A stretch of 64,000 nt of DNA from DASRDR01 sp044867785 (GCA_044867785.1 JBIOVM010000116.1:62001-126000), one strand, 5' to 3'. Shown: positions 1-8,603, numbered from the stretch's first letter. Notes: a model not told the origin generated them from the sequence alone. Made by a program: numbers and translations.

Positions 1-593
1 AACTGCCATGTTCGAGCAGCGAGCTGCCGCGCGAGATGCGGGACCATCGTGAGCGAGTGGGGCGTCGAGACGCCCGGGAGCATCGCTTCCGGCGCCCCGG
101 CCCCACGGCGCGGCGGCGGGAGCTCGGTCTCGGGTATCCCCGCATCCTCCGGGGCCTCGTCCTCCTCCGCTTCCGCTTCCGCTTCCGCCGCCTCTCTCTC
201 CTCGATGGTCGAGACGATGAGCTGGCCGACGAGCGCCGCGGTCCGCGCGGCGGCCGCCCGGTGGAACCGCCCGAGCAAGAGCTGCACGGCGAGCACCAGG
301 GCCAGGCTCGCCCGATCCGCCCCGCGCGGGGGAAACGCGCCGCCGGTCGCCCGCCGGACGACGTCCGCTGCGCGCGTCTCGGCCTCCGCCAACAGGCGGG
401 CGAGGGCGGGCGCGGCCGCGTGCTCACCCGGCAGCGCGTACTCCCCGAGCTCGCCGACGACGGCGTCCACCGAGAGCAGCCGGCGCCGCGTCCGGTCGCG
501 CCGCTCGGCCATGAGCTGGCCGGCGTCGTCGCTGAAGCCGGCGAGGAGGAACCGCGGGACGAGCGGACGCTCGAGCGATGCCGACGGGCTCAC
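1..593 (-). CDS. DUF4238-like protein, partial (runs off the window start)
   Basis: The frame is open from a GTG at 593 to base 1, about 197 codons with no stop. Seen: the N-terminus contains PLVPRFLLAGF followed by a segment with DRTRRRLL, an acidic/alanine stretch, and a segment with VLAVQLLLGRFHR. This layout (a P-x-x-FLxxF start, a DxxxxR motif, then an Arg-containing helix of the type VQLLLGRxxR) resembles the DUF4238 family, whose members are often 250-350 aa and of unknown function. After about residue 130 there is a low-complexity Glu/Ala run encoded by a hexanucleotide repeat. It follows rnhB with a gap of 22 bases, so it is probably the last gene of the ffh-rnhB operon. Family assignment is by eye and tentative; the C-terminus is missing. 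Confidence 0.55.
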   Translation of the reverse strand, partial: MSPSASLERPLVPRFLLAGFSDDAGQLMAERRDRTRRRLLSVDAVVGELGEYALPGEHAAAPALARLLAEAETRAADVVRRATGGAFPPRGADRASLALVLAVQLLLGRFHRAAAARTAALVGQLIVSTIEEREAAEAEAEAEEDEAPEDAGIPETELPPPRRGAGAPEAMLPGVSTPHSLTMVPHLARQLAARTWQ

Positions 594-615
594 GCCGCGG
601 GCCGGGCGGACCGGC

Positions 616-1305
616 TCAGAGCGGAAGCTCCGGCCCAACGTCGGGCGCGTCGCCGCCGCTCCCCCCGACCCCGTGGAACGAGCGCCGATGGAGCGGGCAG
701 GGCCCGAGCCGATCCAGCGCCTCGCGATGGTCGACGGTCGCATATCCCTTGTGGCGCCGGAACCCGTACTCGGGATAGCGGCGGTCGGCGCGGAGCATGA
801 ATGCGTCCCGGGCGACCTTCGCCACGATCGACGCGGCGGCCACCGAGGCCGACCGCCGGTCGCCGGCGATGATGGCGCGCTGAGGGCATCGCACGCCGGG
901 GATCCGGAGCTTACCGTCGACCAGCACGAGGGCCGGCGACACCCGGAGCCGTCCGAGCGCCACGCGCATCGCGCGCCACGTCGCCTCGAGCACGTTGATC
1001 GCGTCGATCCGCCGTGGACCGACGCAACCCACCGCCCACGCGAGCGCGTGGGCGCGGATCTCCCGGGCGAGGAGCCGTCGCTGCCGGAACGTCAAGAGCT
1101 TGGAGTCGCGCAGGCCGTCGATCGTCGCCGTCGGGTCGAGGATCACCGCGGCGGCGAACACCGGCCCGGCCAGGGGGCCGCGGCCGACTTCGTCGACCCC
1201 CGCGACCCACATGCCCCGGGCCCACGCGCCCCGCTCCTGGGCGTAGAGATCCTCCTCCAGCTCGAAGAGCTCGGGTTGCGCGGGACCCTGGCGGCGCCGG
1301 CGCAC
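616..1305 (-). CDS. rnhB: Ribonuclease HII
   Basis: Cleaves the RNA strand of RNA-DNA hybrids and single ribonucleotides misincorporated in DNA; cytoplasmic. The 229-aa product shows the RNase HII signature VAGVDEVGRGPLAGPV near residue 33 with the metal-binding Asp-Glu pair (DE), the DSKLL motif, the third acidic residue in LVDGKLRIP, and the ASIVAKVARD block of type II enzymes. An N-terminal basic extension of about 30 residues precedes the core, and ELFELEEDLY is typical of proteobacterial-like RnhB. It lies 30 bases behind rplS in the usual rpsP-rimM-trmD-rplS-rnhB order. Confidence 0.95.
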   Translation of the reverse strand: MRRRRQGPAQPELFELEEDLYAQERGAWARGMWVAGVDEVGRGPLAGPVFAAAVILDPTATIDGLRDSKLLTFRQRRLLAREIRAHALAWAVGCVGPRRIDAINVLEATWRAMRVALGRLRVSPALVLVDGKLRIPGVRCPQRAIIAGDRRSASVAAASIVAKVARDAFMLRADRRYPEYGFRRHKGYATVDHREALDRLGPCPLHRRSFHGVGGSGGDAPDVGPELPL

Positions 1306-1335
1306 GCGGAAGCGTCAGCCGGAAGGTGGCTCGCC

Positions 1336-1728
1336 CTACTCCGCGCTCGTGCCCGCCGGCGCGCCCGCCCCCGGCACCGCTTGGCGCTTCTCCCGGAGCC
1401 GAGCGGCCTTCCCCGTCCGTGCGCGCAGGTAATAGAGCTTCGAGCGGCGAACGCGGCCGGACTTCATCACCTGGACGCGCTCGACGCGGGGGGAGTGCAG
1501 CGGAAACGTCCGCTCGACCCCGACGCCGTACGACACGCGCCTGACCGTGAAGGTCGCGCGCGCGCCTTCGCCCCGCTTCCGGATGACGATGCCCTCGAAG
1601 ACCTGCACTCGCTCCTTCTCGCCTTCGATGACCTTCACGTGCACCCGCACGGTGTCGCCCGGGTCGAAGGCGCCCCGGTCGCGCTTGAGAATGCTGGCCT
1701 CGACTACCGCGATCGCGTCCGTCCCCAT
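1336..1728 (-). CDS. rplS: 50S ribosomal protein L19
   Basis: Large-subunit protein at the 30S-50S interface. The 130-aa product carries the family core FDPGDTVRVHVKV, ERVQVFEGIVI, the RKRGEGARATFTVRR block and the signature VGVERTFPLHSP-x-VE, ending with SKLYYLRAR-x-GKAARLREKR. A short Ala/Pro-rich tail extends past the usual end of about 115 aa. The ATG is preceded by GAGGAG at 6-bp spacing. It sits between trmD and rnhB in the conserved operon. Confidence 0.97.
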   Translation of the reverse strand: MGTDAIAVVEASILKRDRGAFDPGDTVRVHVKVIEGEKERVQVFEGIVIRKRGEGARATFTVRRVSYGVGVERTFPLHSPRVERVQVMKSGRVRRSKLYYLRARTGKAARLREKRQAVPGAGAPAGTSAE

Positions 1729-1763
1729 GTTCGTCTCCTCACCGAGTCACTTGCCGGCCCGGC

Positions 1764-2510
1764 TCACTCGCCGGTTCGCGTCAGCTCGCCTCTGCGTGTC
1801 ATCTCATCCATCCACTCGCGCTCCTCGCGCGTGGGTGGCACCGTCTCGAGAAGGTCCGGCCGGCGGGCCACGGTCCGCCGGAGCGCCTCACGACGGCGCC
1901 ACTCCGCAATCCGGCCATGGTCTCCGGACAGGAGGACCTCCGGCACCCGCAGGCCGCGGAACTCCGCGGGGCGCGTGTACTGCGGATAGTCGAGCCGGCC
2001 GGCGGCGAAGGACTCGCGGGCGGCGCCGTCCGGGTCTCCCAGGACACCCGGCAGGAGCCTCACCACCGCGTCCAGCACGACCATCGCCGGCAGCTCGCCG
2101 CCGGTCAGCACATAGTCGCCGATGGACAGTTCCTCGTCGACGAGATGCGCCCGCACCCGCTCGTCCACGCCCTCGTAATGCCCGCAGAGGAGCACCAGGT
2201 GTGTCTCCCGCGCGAGCCGCGCGGCGTCCGCCTGCGTGAACGTCGGGCCCTGCGGGCAGAGCAGGACGACGTGCCCGCGCGGGCCCCGGAGCGCCTCCAC
2301 CGCGGCGAACAGGGGCTCGGGCTTCAGCACCATGCCACCGCCGCCGCCGAACGGATAGTCGTCCGCGACGCGATGCCGGCCCTCGGTGTATTCACGAAGG
2401 TCCGCGACCCGGACGTCCACCGCGCCGCGATCCCGGGCCACCCGAAGCATGGATTCGGACAGAACGCCGGTGAGCATGCCGGGAAAGAGCGTGACGACGT
2501 CGATCCGCAT
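1764..2510 (-). CDS. trmD: tRNA (guanine37-N1)-methyltransferase
   Basis: SPOUT-fold enzyme that transfers methyl from SAM to N1 of G37 in tRNAs reading CNN codons, preventing +1 frameshifting. The 248-aa product begins MRIDVVTLFPGM and contains the SPOUT knot region (LLCGHYEGVDERV, SIGDYVLTGGELPAMVVLDA) followed by DYPQYTRPAEFRG and the C-terminal helical domain. I chose the ATG at 2510 because it matches the family N-terminus; the frame is open further upstream but that part is only antisense/shadow of rimM. The start overlaps the rimM stop as TGATG, implying translational coupling. Confidence 0.97.
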   Translation of the reverse strand: MRIDVVTLFPGMLTGVLSESMLRVARDRGAVDVRVADLREYTEGRHRVADDYPFGGGGGMVLKPEPLFAAVEALRGPRGHVVLLCPQGPTFTQADAARLARETHLVLLCGHYEGVDERVRAHLVDEELSIGDYVLTGGELPAMVVLDAVVRLLPGVLGDPDGAARESFAAGRLDYPQYTRPAEFRGLRVPEVLLSGDHGRIAEWRRREALRRTVARRPDLLETVPPTREEREWMDEMTRRGELTRTGE

Positions 2511-3076
2511 CACGCGTCCAGCTCCACGAGCCCCTCGGGGGGCCGCACCGTCACGCGGCGCCCCGGCAGGTCGACGCGCTCGACGATGGCCGTGACCGCG
2601 GGAAGGAGCCACGTCCGCCCCTCTCCCTGCACGGTCCAGTAGTCGTGCTCGGGCCCGGCCATGACCTCCGCGATCGCGCCGAGGCGCACGCCGTCCGGTG
2701 TCTCCACCGCGCATCCGACCAGGTCGAAGGCGTAGTAGCGGTCGGGCGGCAGCTGACGCACAGTCTCGCGCGGGATCGTGACGAGCCGCCCCACCAACGC
2801 CTGCGCCTCGGTGATGCTGGCGCTCCCGGCGAGCTTCAGGACGGGCACCCGACCCTGGAACCAGACCGCGTCGATGTCATGCCGCTCCCCCGCGGCGGGG
2901 GGGACCAGCCAGCACTCGCGCAGGTCGCGGAGGCGCTCCGGCGTGTCGGTCAGGGCCTCCAGGCGGACTTCTCCTCGACGGCCCTGGGGCCGGACGATTC
3001 GGCCGACCGCGACCAGCGCGCCGGTCCCGCCCGGCGAGGCCCCCGCCGGGGCCGGCGCGTCCGCTGTCTCGCGCAC
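2510..3076 (-). CDS. rimM: 16S rRNA processing protein RimM
   Basis: Ribosome maturation factor that binds S19 and assists 30S head assembly. The 188-aa product has an N-terminal beta-barrel (VAVGRIVRPQGRRGEVRLEALTD split over residues 22-45) and a C-terminal PRC-barrel-like domain with YYAFDLVGCAVETPDG and DYWTVQGEGRTWLLPAV. Both halves and the length fit RimM. It lies 25 bases downstream of rpsP; the KH-domain gene (khpA) that often separates rpsP and rimM in other bacteria is absent. Confidence 0.95.
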   Translation of the reverse strand: MRETADAPAPAGASPGGTGALVAVGRIVRPQGRRGEVRLEALTDTPERLRDLRECWLVPPAAGERHDIDAVWFQGRVPVLKLAGSASITEAQALVGRLVTIPRETVRQLPPDRYYAFDLVGCAVETPDGVRLGAIAEVMAGPEHDYWTVQGEGRTWLLPAVTAIVERVDLPGRRVTVRPPEGLVELDA

Positions 3077-3101
3077 CGCTCGCCTCCGACGGTCCCGCGT
3101 C

Positions 3102-3350
3102 CTAGCTCGCGCGCACGCCCGCGCGGGCCAGAAGGTTCCGCACGGTGTTCGAGGGGAGCGCGCCCTTTCGGATCCACGCCGCTGCCTTTTCCGCGTCGAT
3201 ACGAACGGTGGGGGGCTCCGTGAGCGGGTCGTAGAAGCCGATCTGGTCGATGAACCGCCCGTCCCGCGCGGTCCGCCCGTCCGCCACGACCACCCGATAC
3301 GAGGGCTTCTTCGTCGTACCCACCCGCCGCAACCGAATCCGTGCCGCCAT
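3102..3350 (-). CDS. rpsP: 30S ribosomal protein S16
   Basis: Small-subunit assembly protein. The 82-aa product reads MAARIRLRRVGTTKKPSYR, then VVVADGRTARDGRFIDQIG and FYDPLT, all diagnostic of S16, and ends with KGALPSNTVRNLLARAGV. It lies 27 bases downstream of ffh and is presumably co-transcribed with it. Confidence 0.97.
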   Translation of the reverse strand: MAARIRLRRVGTTKKPSYRVVVADGRTARDGRFIDQIGFYDPLTEPPTVRIDAEKAAAWIRKGALPSNTVRNLLARAGVRAS

Positions 3351-3377
3351 TGCCGTCTCCTTCGTGTCCGGGCCTAT

Positions 3378-4727
3378 CTAGCCCCTGAGGAAGGGCATGG
3401 CCCGGCGCAGGTCCTTCTTCCCGAGCCGGCCGCCCATCCCTTTCATGTCCTTCATCATCTTTCTGAGCTGCGCGTATTGCTTGAGCAAGCGGTTCACGTC
3501 CTGCACCGAGGTGCCGCTCCCCCGAGCGATCCGCGTCCGGCGCTCGCCGTTGATGATCGCCGGCGTGTGCCGCTCGGCCGGCGTCATCGAGCCGATGATC
3601 GCCTCGAATCGCCGGAGATCCTTCGACTCGGCGTCGAGCTCGGCCGCCCCGACCTTGGCGCCCTTGAAGAACGGCACCATGTCGAGGATCTGGTCGAGCG
3701 GGCCCATCTTCCGAAGCTGCCGGAGCTGCTCGGCGAAGTCTTCCAGCGTGAAGCTGTCGTCGCGGATCTTCTGAGCCAGCTCCTCGGCCTTGCCGGCGTC
3801 GACCGTCGCCTGGGCCTTCTCGACCAAGGAGAGCACGTCCCCCATGCCGAGGATGCGCGAGGCCATGCGGTCGGGATGGAAGGGCTCGAGGGCATCGACC
3901 CGCTCCCCGACGCCGCAGAACACGATCGGCTTGCCGGTGACCGCCCGGATCGACAGCGCCGCGCCGCCGCGGGCGTCGCCGTCGAGCTTCGTGAGCACGA
4001 CGCCGTCGTAGCCTACCTCCTGCTGGAACCGCTGGGCCATGGTCACCGCATCCTGACCACTCATCGCGTCGACGACGAGCAGGACGTGGTGCGGCTTGAC
4101 CTCGCGCCGCAGGACTTTCAACTCCTCGATCATCGCCTCGTCGATGTGGAGCCGGCCGGCGGTGTCGAGCAGCACGGGATTCCACCCCTGCTCCGCCGCC
4201 TGGGTCACCGCCTCGCGGGCGATCTCGGCGGGCGGCCGTCCCTCGACGCCGTGGACGGGCAGCGAGAGCTCACGCCCGAGCACGCGGAGCTGCTCGATGG
4301 CGGCGGGCCGATAGATGTCGGCGGCGACCAGGAGGGGCCGAAATCCTTCACGCTGGAAGTGGCGCCCGAGCTTCGCGACGCTCGTCGTCTTGCCGGATCC
4401 CTGGAGACCCAGCACCATGATCACGGTCGGGGGCCGGGGGGCCATCGTGAGCCGGTGGGCGGCCCCGCCCAGGAGCTCGACGAGCTCGCCGTGGACGACC
4501 TTCACCACCTGCTGCCCGGGGGTCAGACTCTGGAGCACGTCCTGCCCGACGGCCCGTTCCCGGATGCGCTCCACGAAAGATCGCACCACCTTGAAGTTGA
4601 CATCCGCCTCGAGGAGGGCGACCCGGACTTCCCGGAGCGCCTCCTGGATGTTCTCCTCGTTCAGGCGGCCGGCGCCCCGCAGGCGGTCGAAGATCGCCTC
4701 GAGACGCTGCGTCAGGGCTTCGAACAT
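3378..4727 (-). CDS. ffh: Signal recognition particle protein Ffh (SRP54)
   Basis: GTPase of the signal recognition particle; binds signal sequences and 4.5S RNA and delivers ribosomes to FtsY. The 449-aa product has the N domain (residues 1-85), the G domain with GLQGSGKTT (P-loop, about residue 106), DTAGRLHIDEAM, TKLDGDARGGAALS and GVGERVDALEPFHPDR, and the Met-rich M domain (from about 300) with KMMKDMKGMGG near the end. It is the first gene of the ffh-rpsP-rimM-trmD-rplS-rnhB operon and is preceded by a sigma-70-like promoter. Confidence 0.98.
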   Translation of the reverse strand: MFEALTQRLEAIFDRLRGAGRLNEENIQEALREVRVALLEADVNFKVVRSFVERIRERAVGQDVLQSLTPGQQVVKVVHGELVELLGGAAHRLTMAPRPPTVIMVLGLQGSGKTTSVAKLGRHFQREGFRPLLVAADIYRPAAIEQLRVLGRELSLPVHGVEGRPPAEIAREAVTQAAEQGWNPVLLDTAGRLHIDEAMIEELKVLRREVKPHHVLLVVDAMSGQDAVTMAQRFQQEVGYDGVVLTKLDGDARGGAALSIRAVTGKPIVFCGVGERVDALEPFHPDRMASRILGMGDVLSLVEKAQATVDAGKAEELAQKIRDDSFTLEDFAEQLRQLRKMGPLDQILDMVPFFKGAKVGAAELDAESKDLRRFEAIIGSMTPAERHTPAIINGERRTRIARGSGTSVQDVNRLLKQYAQLRKMMKDMKGMGGRLGKKDLRRAMPFLRG

Positions 4728-4771
4728 GGAGTCCTCTCGGAATCTCGTGGGGGAATCGCGAAAAGCACTTA

Positions 4772-4800
4772 AGGCTACAGGACATCCGTAGCGGCGTCAA
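4772..4800 (-). promoter_or_regulatory. Putative sigma-70 promoter of the ffh operon
   Basis: Reading the minus strand, TTGACG (4795-4800) and TAGCCT (4772-4777) are separated by 17 bases, 45 bases upstream of the ffh ATG. The -35 box matches 5 of 6 consensus positions; the -10 is weaker. Confidence 0.5.
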
Positions 4801-4909
4801 GGAACCGGAGGGTAGCAGTCACTTATGGGCCGGGACGGGAAGTGCAGCGCTCGGGACCGCCGCGTGGGCCACCCCCGATCGGGGGCTGGACGCCCTCCGC
4901 CGGACCGTC

Positions 4910-6823
4910 CTAGGACTCGAGCGGGTACGGCGCGACGAAGACCCGGGCCGGGCAGCCGCCGGGCCGTCCGGCCGGATGAGTGGCCCGGAGCGCGTCGGCC
5001 CGCTGCAGAAGCCCTCGAGCCACGTCGCTGTCCGGATCGAGGGCGAGTGCCCGGCGCGCGAACGCGCTCGCTTCCGGTCCGCATCCCGCCTCGACCGCGG
5101 TGCGCGCCAGGAGGACGGCCGTGTCCGGGTACGCGGGCGCGAGATCGCGGATCCTCGCGAGCGCGGCGTCGGCCTCGTCGCGACGCCCGAGCACGGTCGC
5201 GAGCTGGGCGACCCCGTACCACGCGTCGAACGACCCAGCGGCGTCACGCGCGAGCCGCCGGTAGAGGTCGAGCGCCTCCGCGCGGCGGCCCTCGCGCTCC
5301 AGCCAGTGCGCGAGGCCGTGCTCGGCATCGGGGTTCATCTGCCGCGGCATCGGCCCCTGCCCCAGGTTGGCGACGAGGTAGACCGCCACGCCCACGACGA
5401 CCGCCACGACGCGGCCTCGCGGGCGCGCCTCGACGACAGCCCAGCGGACGCCCGCTGCGGCGAACAGGGCCAGCAGCGGCACGAGCGGCGCGCGGTAGCG
5501 CGCGGTGACGAAGAACGCAACCACGCCCAGCGCGAGGGCCCCGACCGCGGCCGCCAGCATCGGCGCCCGCCGCGCCGCCGCGCCGAGCCCCACCACGGCC
5601 AGCGGGAGGAGGAGGCCGAACGGAAAGGCGAGCCCGGGCGCCTTCCAGAGAAGGACCTGGAGAACCGGCGACCAGGCGCGGGCGGGGTAGATCTCCTGGT
5701 TCCGGGGGATCTCGTCGCCGCCGGCCAGCAGCCGGAGCTTCCGCGCCTGCAGGGCGACGAACGCCCCGGGGTCCCGGGCGGCATAGGCGCCCACGCGGGC
5801 CGCGAAGAAGCGGGAGGCGGGCGCGGCGCCCGACACGCCGTGGAGCCGCGGCGCGAGGAGGAGCGCCTGCCAGTCGCGCCCGGGCCGCATCCCCACCGTG
5901 GCGTCGTAGCGTGGATTGTTGCCGAGGTAGAGATTGACGCCGGCATTCGACGAGACGAGCACCAGCTCTCCGCCCCGCGTCCAGTTGCGGAGGGTCACCG
6001 GCGCCACCGCGACGGCCGCGCCGACAAGCAGCCAGCCCGCCCGACGGCGGGCGGCGAGCGCCAGGACGGGCAACACGAGCAGGAAGGCGGCGTTCGTGAC
6101 GGCGCTGAGCCCTCCCAGAAGCCCCGCCGCGAGCCAGCCCCGGCCGCCTTGCTCGCCGGGTGCCCGGACCGCGGCGTACAGGGTGGCCATCTGAAGGCAG
6201 ATCGCCAGGGAGGGCGCGAGCAGCTCCCCGTCGTAGTAGATCAGGAGCCCGTACACGGCCACGATCAGACCGGCGGCGAAGCCGACGCCGCGGCCGAACA
6301 CGCGGGCTCCGACGGCGCAGGTGAGCGCTGCGGTGAGCGCTCCCAGGATCGCCTGGACCAGACGGGGCGCCAGGAAACCCGGGCCCCAGAGCCAGAGGAC
6401 CGCGGCGAGGAAGTACGGGTAGCCGGGCGGCTGCCAGTAAACCGGCTCCGCCCATCCATCGCCCGCCGCCAGAGCGCTGGCGGCCCGGAAGTACGTCTCG
6501 GCGTCGAGAACGGGGTGGCTGAAGTACGGACTGTTGCGGAGCGCGAGCACGTGGGCGACCCGGAGCCCGAGGGCGACGGCGAAGACGAGAGCGGGGGCCC
6601 TCCAGTCCGCCCGGCGGGGCAGCAGCCCCGGAGCGGTGGTCGAAGCGTCCGGGCGGGAGATGGTCGCTACGGGCGGTGGCGGGATGTCCGACGCGCCCGG
6701 GATGGACTCACCGTGTCCGCCCGCCCTGGGCCTTGCGCTCGGGGCGCTCAGCCTTCGCCGCAGCGGCGGCAGGCCGCTCGACCTTCGCGGGCGGCTTCTT
6801 GGCGGGCGCCGGGCGGCGCCCAA
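4910..6823 (-). CDS. Multi-pass membrane glycosyltransferase-like protein with C-terminal TPRs
   Basis: Probable polytopic GT-C-type transferase (ArnT/GT39-like) of unknown acceptor. Seen: about ten hydrophobic segments between residues 75 and 450; an early periplasmic-type loop with the acidic motif HPVLDAETYFRAA (the Asp-Glu expected in GT-C loop 1) and WQPPGYPYFLA; a long extracytoplasmic stretch with NLYLGNNPRYDAT; then a soluble C-terminal part (about 465-610) made of TPR-like helices (HWLEREGRRAEALDLYRRL, SFDAWYGVAQLATVLGRRDEA). The start is uncertain: the only ATG in frame (6823) lies inside the 3' end of ku; no ATG, GTG or TTG occurs between the ku stop and the first membrane segment, though CTG codons occur near 6625. 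Confidence 0.75.
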   Translation of the reverse strand: MGAARRPPRSRPRRSSGLPPLRRRLSAPSARPRAGGHGESIPGASDIPPPPVATISRPDASTTAPGLLPRRADWRAPALVFAVALGLRVAHVLALRNSPYFSHPVLDAETYFRAASALAAGDGWAEPVYWQPPGYPYFLAAVLWLWGPGFLAPRLVQAILGALTAALTCAVGARVFGRGVGFAAGLIVAVYGLLIYYDGELLAPSLAICLQMATLYAAVRAPGEQGGRGWLAAGLLGGLSAVTNAAFLLVLPVLALAARRRAGWLLVGAAVAVAPVTLRNWTRGGELVLVSSNAGVNLYLGNNPRYDATVGMRPGRDWQALLLAPRLHGVSGAAPASRFFAARVGAYAARDPGAFVALQARKLRLLAGGDEIPRNQEIYPARAWSPVLQVLLWKAPGLAFPFGLLLPLAVVGLGAAARRAPMLAAAVGALALGVVAFFVTARYRAPLVPLLALFAAAGVRWAVVEARPRGRVVAVVVGVAVYLVANLGQGPMPRQMNPDAEHGLAHWLEREGRRAEALDLYRRLARDAAGSFDAWYGVAQLATVLGRRDEADAALARIRDLAPAYPDTAVLLARTAVEAGCGPEASAFARRALALDPDSDVARGLLQRADALRATHPAGRPGGCPARVFVAPYPLES

Positions 6824-7583
6824 GGCTCTCCTTGAGCGCCTCCATCAGGTCGATCACTTGGGCCCGCTGGGCTTCGGGGGCGGCGGTTCTGATCTCCTGC
6901 CCCGCGACCTTCTTCTCGACCGTCGCCAGCACCCGCTGGCGATGGTCGTCCTCGTACTGCTCGGGCGTGAACTCGTCGTGCGAGAGCTCGTCGACCAGGC
7001 GGACGGCCAGCTCGAGCTCGCCCTCCCGGATCCTCGCGGTCTGCCCCTTCTCGATCTCGCCGAAGTCCCGGACCTCGTCGGCGAAATACATCGTGTGGAG
7101 CATCAGCCCGTTCTGCGCGGCGCGGATCAGCACGAGACTCTCCTTGCCACGCATGACGAACTTCGCGAGCGCCACCCGGTCCGTTCGGGCCATCGCGTCG
7201 GCGAGGAGGCGGTACGCCTTCTCCCCGCCCTTGTCCGGTCCGAGGTAGTAGGTCTTCTCGAAGTAGATCGGATCGACCTTCGGGAGCGGCACGAACTCCG
7301 CGATGTCGATGACCCTCGAGGCCTCGCCCTCGAGACCCTTCAGCTCCTCGTCCGTGAAGCGGACGTACTCGTCCTTCTGGACCTCGTACCCCCGGACCAG
7401 GGCGGTCCGATCGACCACCTCCTGGCAGACGGGGCAGTAGGTCTGCTGGCGAATGCGGCTCCCACACTTGGCGTGAAGCAGGTTGAAGCTCACGGCGGCG
7501 GAGGAGGCGGCCGTGTAGAGCCGGATCGGGATCGAGACCAGCCCGAATGAAATCGTCCCCGACCCGATCGAGTGTGGCGGCAT
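6708..7583 (-). CDS. ku: Non-homologous end-joining DNA-binding protein Ku
   Basis: Homodimeric ring that binds DNA double-strand ends and recruits an ATP-dependent ligase. The 291-aa product starts MPPHSIGSGTISFGLVSIP, the bacterial Ku N-terminus, followed by CxxCGSRIRQQTYCPVC-like zinc-ribbon remnants, YEVQKDEYVRFTDEEL, the core FEKTYYLGPDKGGEKAY and FTPEQYEDDHRQRV, and a Lys/Ala/Arg-rich tail typical of the Ku C-terminal extension. The ATG at 7583 was chosen over one 30 codons upstream because GGGAGG lies 6 bases before it. No ligD or prim-pol gene is adjacent; an ATP-dependent ligase of another type lies 31 kb away. Confidence 0.95.
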   Translation of the reverse strand: MPPHSIGSGTISFGLVSIPIRLYTAASSAAVSFNLLHAKCGSRIRQQTYCPVCQEVVDRTALVRGYEVQKDEYVRFTDEELKGLEGEASRVIDIAEFVPLPKVDPIYFEKTYYLGPDKGGEKAYRLLADAMARTDRVALAKFVMRGKESLVLIRAAQNGLMLHTMYFADEVRDFGEIEKGQTARIREGELELAVRLVDELSHDEFTPEQYEDDHRQRVLATVEKKVAGQEIRTAAPEAQRAQVIDLMEALKESLGRRPAPAKKPPAKVERPAAAAAKAERPERKAQGGRTR

Positions 7584-7629
7584 GACGTGCCTCCCGGCCC
7601 GGAACTCTTGACGTGATGAAGCTTTTTGC

Positions 7630-7658
7630 ACCGTACCACGGGGCCGGTCGGGCCACAA
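7630..7658 (-). promoter_or_regulatory. Putative sigma-70 promoter of ku; rest of 7584-7865 empty
   Basis: Minus-strand TTGTGG (7653-7658) and TACGGT (7630-7635) with 17-bp spacing, 47 bases upstream of the ku ATG. The remaining intergenic sequence between ku and the DUF72 gene (7584-7865) shows no supported gene or terminator. Confidence 0.45.
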
Positions 7659-7865
7659 AGCGACCCCAGCCACCCTACCACTTGGGGGCGAGGGCGGGAG
7701 CAGGACCAGTCCCTAGTGCTCGACGAGCGGCCGCCCGGCTCGACGGCCTCCGAGGGAAGAGGGACACCGATCGGACGCCCGGGCCGTTCCGCCGACGGCG
7801 AGCCAATGGCGGCGGCCTCTACGTCGTCCAGCCGCGCGCCGCCGACGGCGCCGCACGTCTTGCCG

Positions 7866-8582
7866 TCAGCCGGACGCGTCCGGTACGGCCGCCTTCAGCA
7901 GACCGACCAGCTCCCGCGCCAGAACGGGCCCCGTGCCGGACTCCTCGTGCTTGAAGTAGACGAAGGCCTCGCGCCACTCGGCCCGCCGCGCGGTCGCCGC
8001 CCAGCTCGAGAGCTCGTCGCGCGTGTACTCGCGGTCCCGCAGCCGGAGATAGCCGAAGTCCGCCGTCGCCACGAGCGGCGTCGTGCCCGCCTCGGTGTCG
8101 GCGACGCACAGGGCGGCGTTCCGGGCTCGGAGGATCCCGTAGACCTCGTCGTCGAACCAGGAATCGTGCCGGAACTCGAGAGCCAGGCGAACGCTCGGCG
8201 GTATGAGCGCCAGGCAGGCCTCGAGCCGCCCGGGGTCCTTCCGGAAGTTCGGGGGGAGTTGGAACAGGAGCGGCCCCAGCTTGTCGCCGAGCGACCGGAC
8301 CGACTCCAAGAGGTAACCGACCGGCTCGGCGACGTCCCGGAGGCGCGACAGGTGCGTGATGCGCCGGGACGCCTTCAGCGAGAACACGAATCCCGCCGGC
8401 GTCTCTTGGATCCAGCCCGCGATCGTCTTCGGCGTCGGCATGCGGTAGAACGTGTTGTTCAGCTCCACGGTGTCGAACCGCCCGGCGTAGTAGGCGAGCA
8501 TCCGCGCCGTCGGGAAACGCTCGGCGTAGAAGGTCCCCCGCCACTCCGGATAGCTGTAGCCGGACGTGCCGACGCGGATCAT
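7866..8582 (-). CDS. DUF72 family protein (YecE-like)
   Basis: The 238-aa product begins MIRVGTSGYSYPEWRG and continues with FYAERFPTARMLAYYAGRFDTVELN-type text, FYRMPTPKTIAGW, SLKASRRITH, FQLPPNF, LEFRHDSWF and YLRLRDREY-like motifs, all diagnostic of the DUF72 TIM-barrel family. Biochemical function of the family is not established. It is the last gene of the rsmB-rpe operon, starting 21 bases after the rpe stop. Confidence 0.93.
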   Translation of the reverse strand: MIRVGTSGYSYPEWRGTFYAERFPTARMLAYYAGRFDTVELNNTFYRMPTPKTIAGWIQETPAGFVFSLKASRRITHLSRLRDVAEPVGYLLESVRSLGDKLGPLLFQLPPNFRKDPGRLEACLALIPPSVRLALEFRHDSWFDDEVYGILRARNAALCVADTEAGTTPLVATADFGYLRLRDREYTRDELSSWAATARRAEWREAFVYFKHEESGTGPVLARELVGLLKAAVPDASG

Positions 8583-8603
8583 CGCCCCGGGCCTCGCCCG
8601 GTC

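Noticed and set aside
49..1989. Long open frame (646 codons) on the plus strand
   Set aside because: Antisense to rnhB, rplS and trmD; Arg/Ser/Ala-rich composition expected of a high-GC shadow.
2778..4772. Long open frame (664 codons) on the plus strand
   Set aside because: Antisense to rimM, rpsP and ffh, which are unmistakable.
4872..4885. CCCCC-GATC-GGGGG palindrome as a terminator for the membrane gene
   Set aside because: Short stem, no T-run on either strand.
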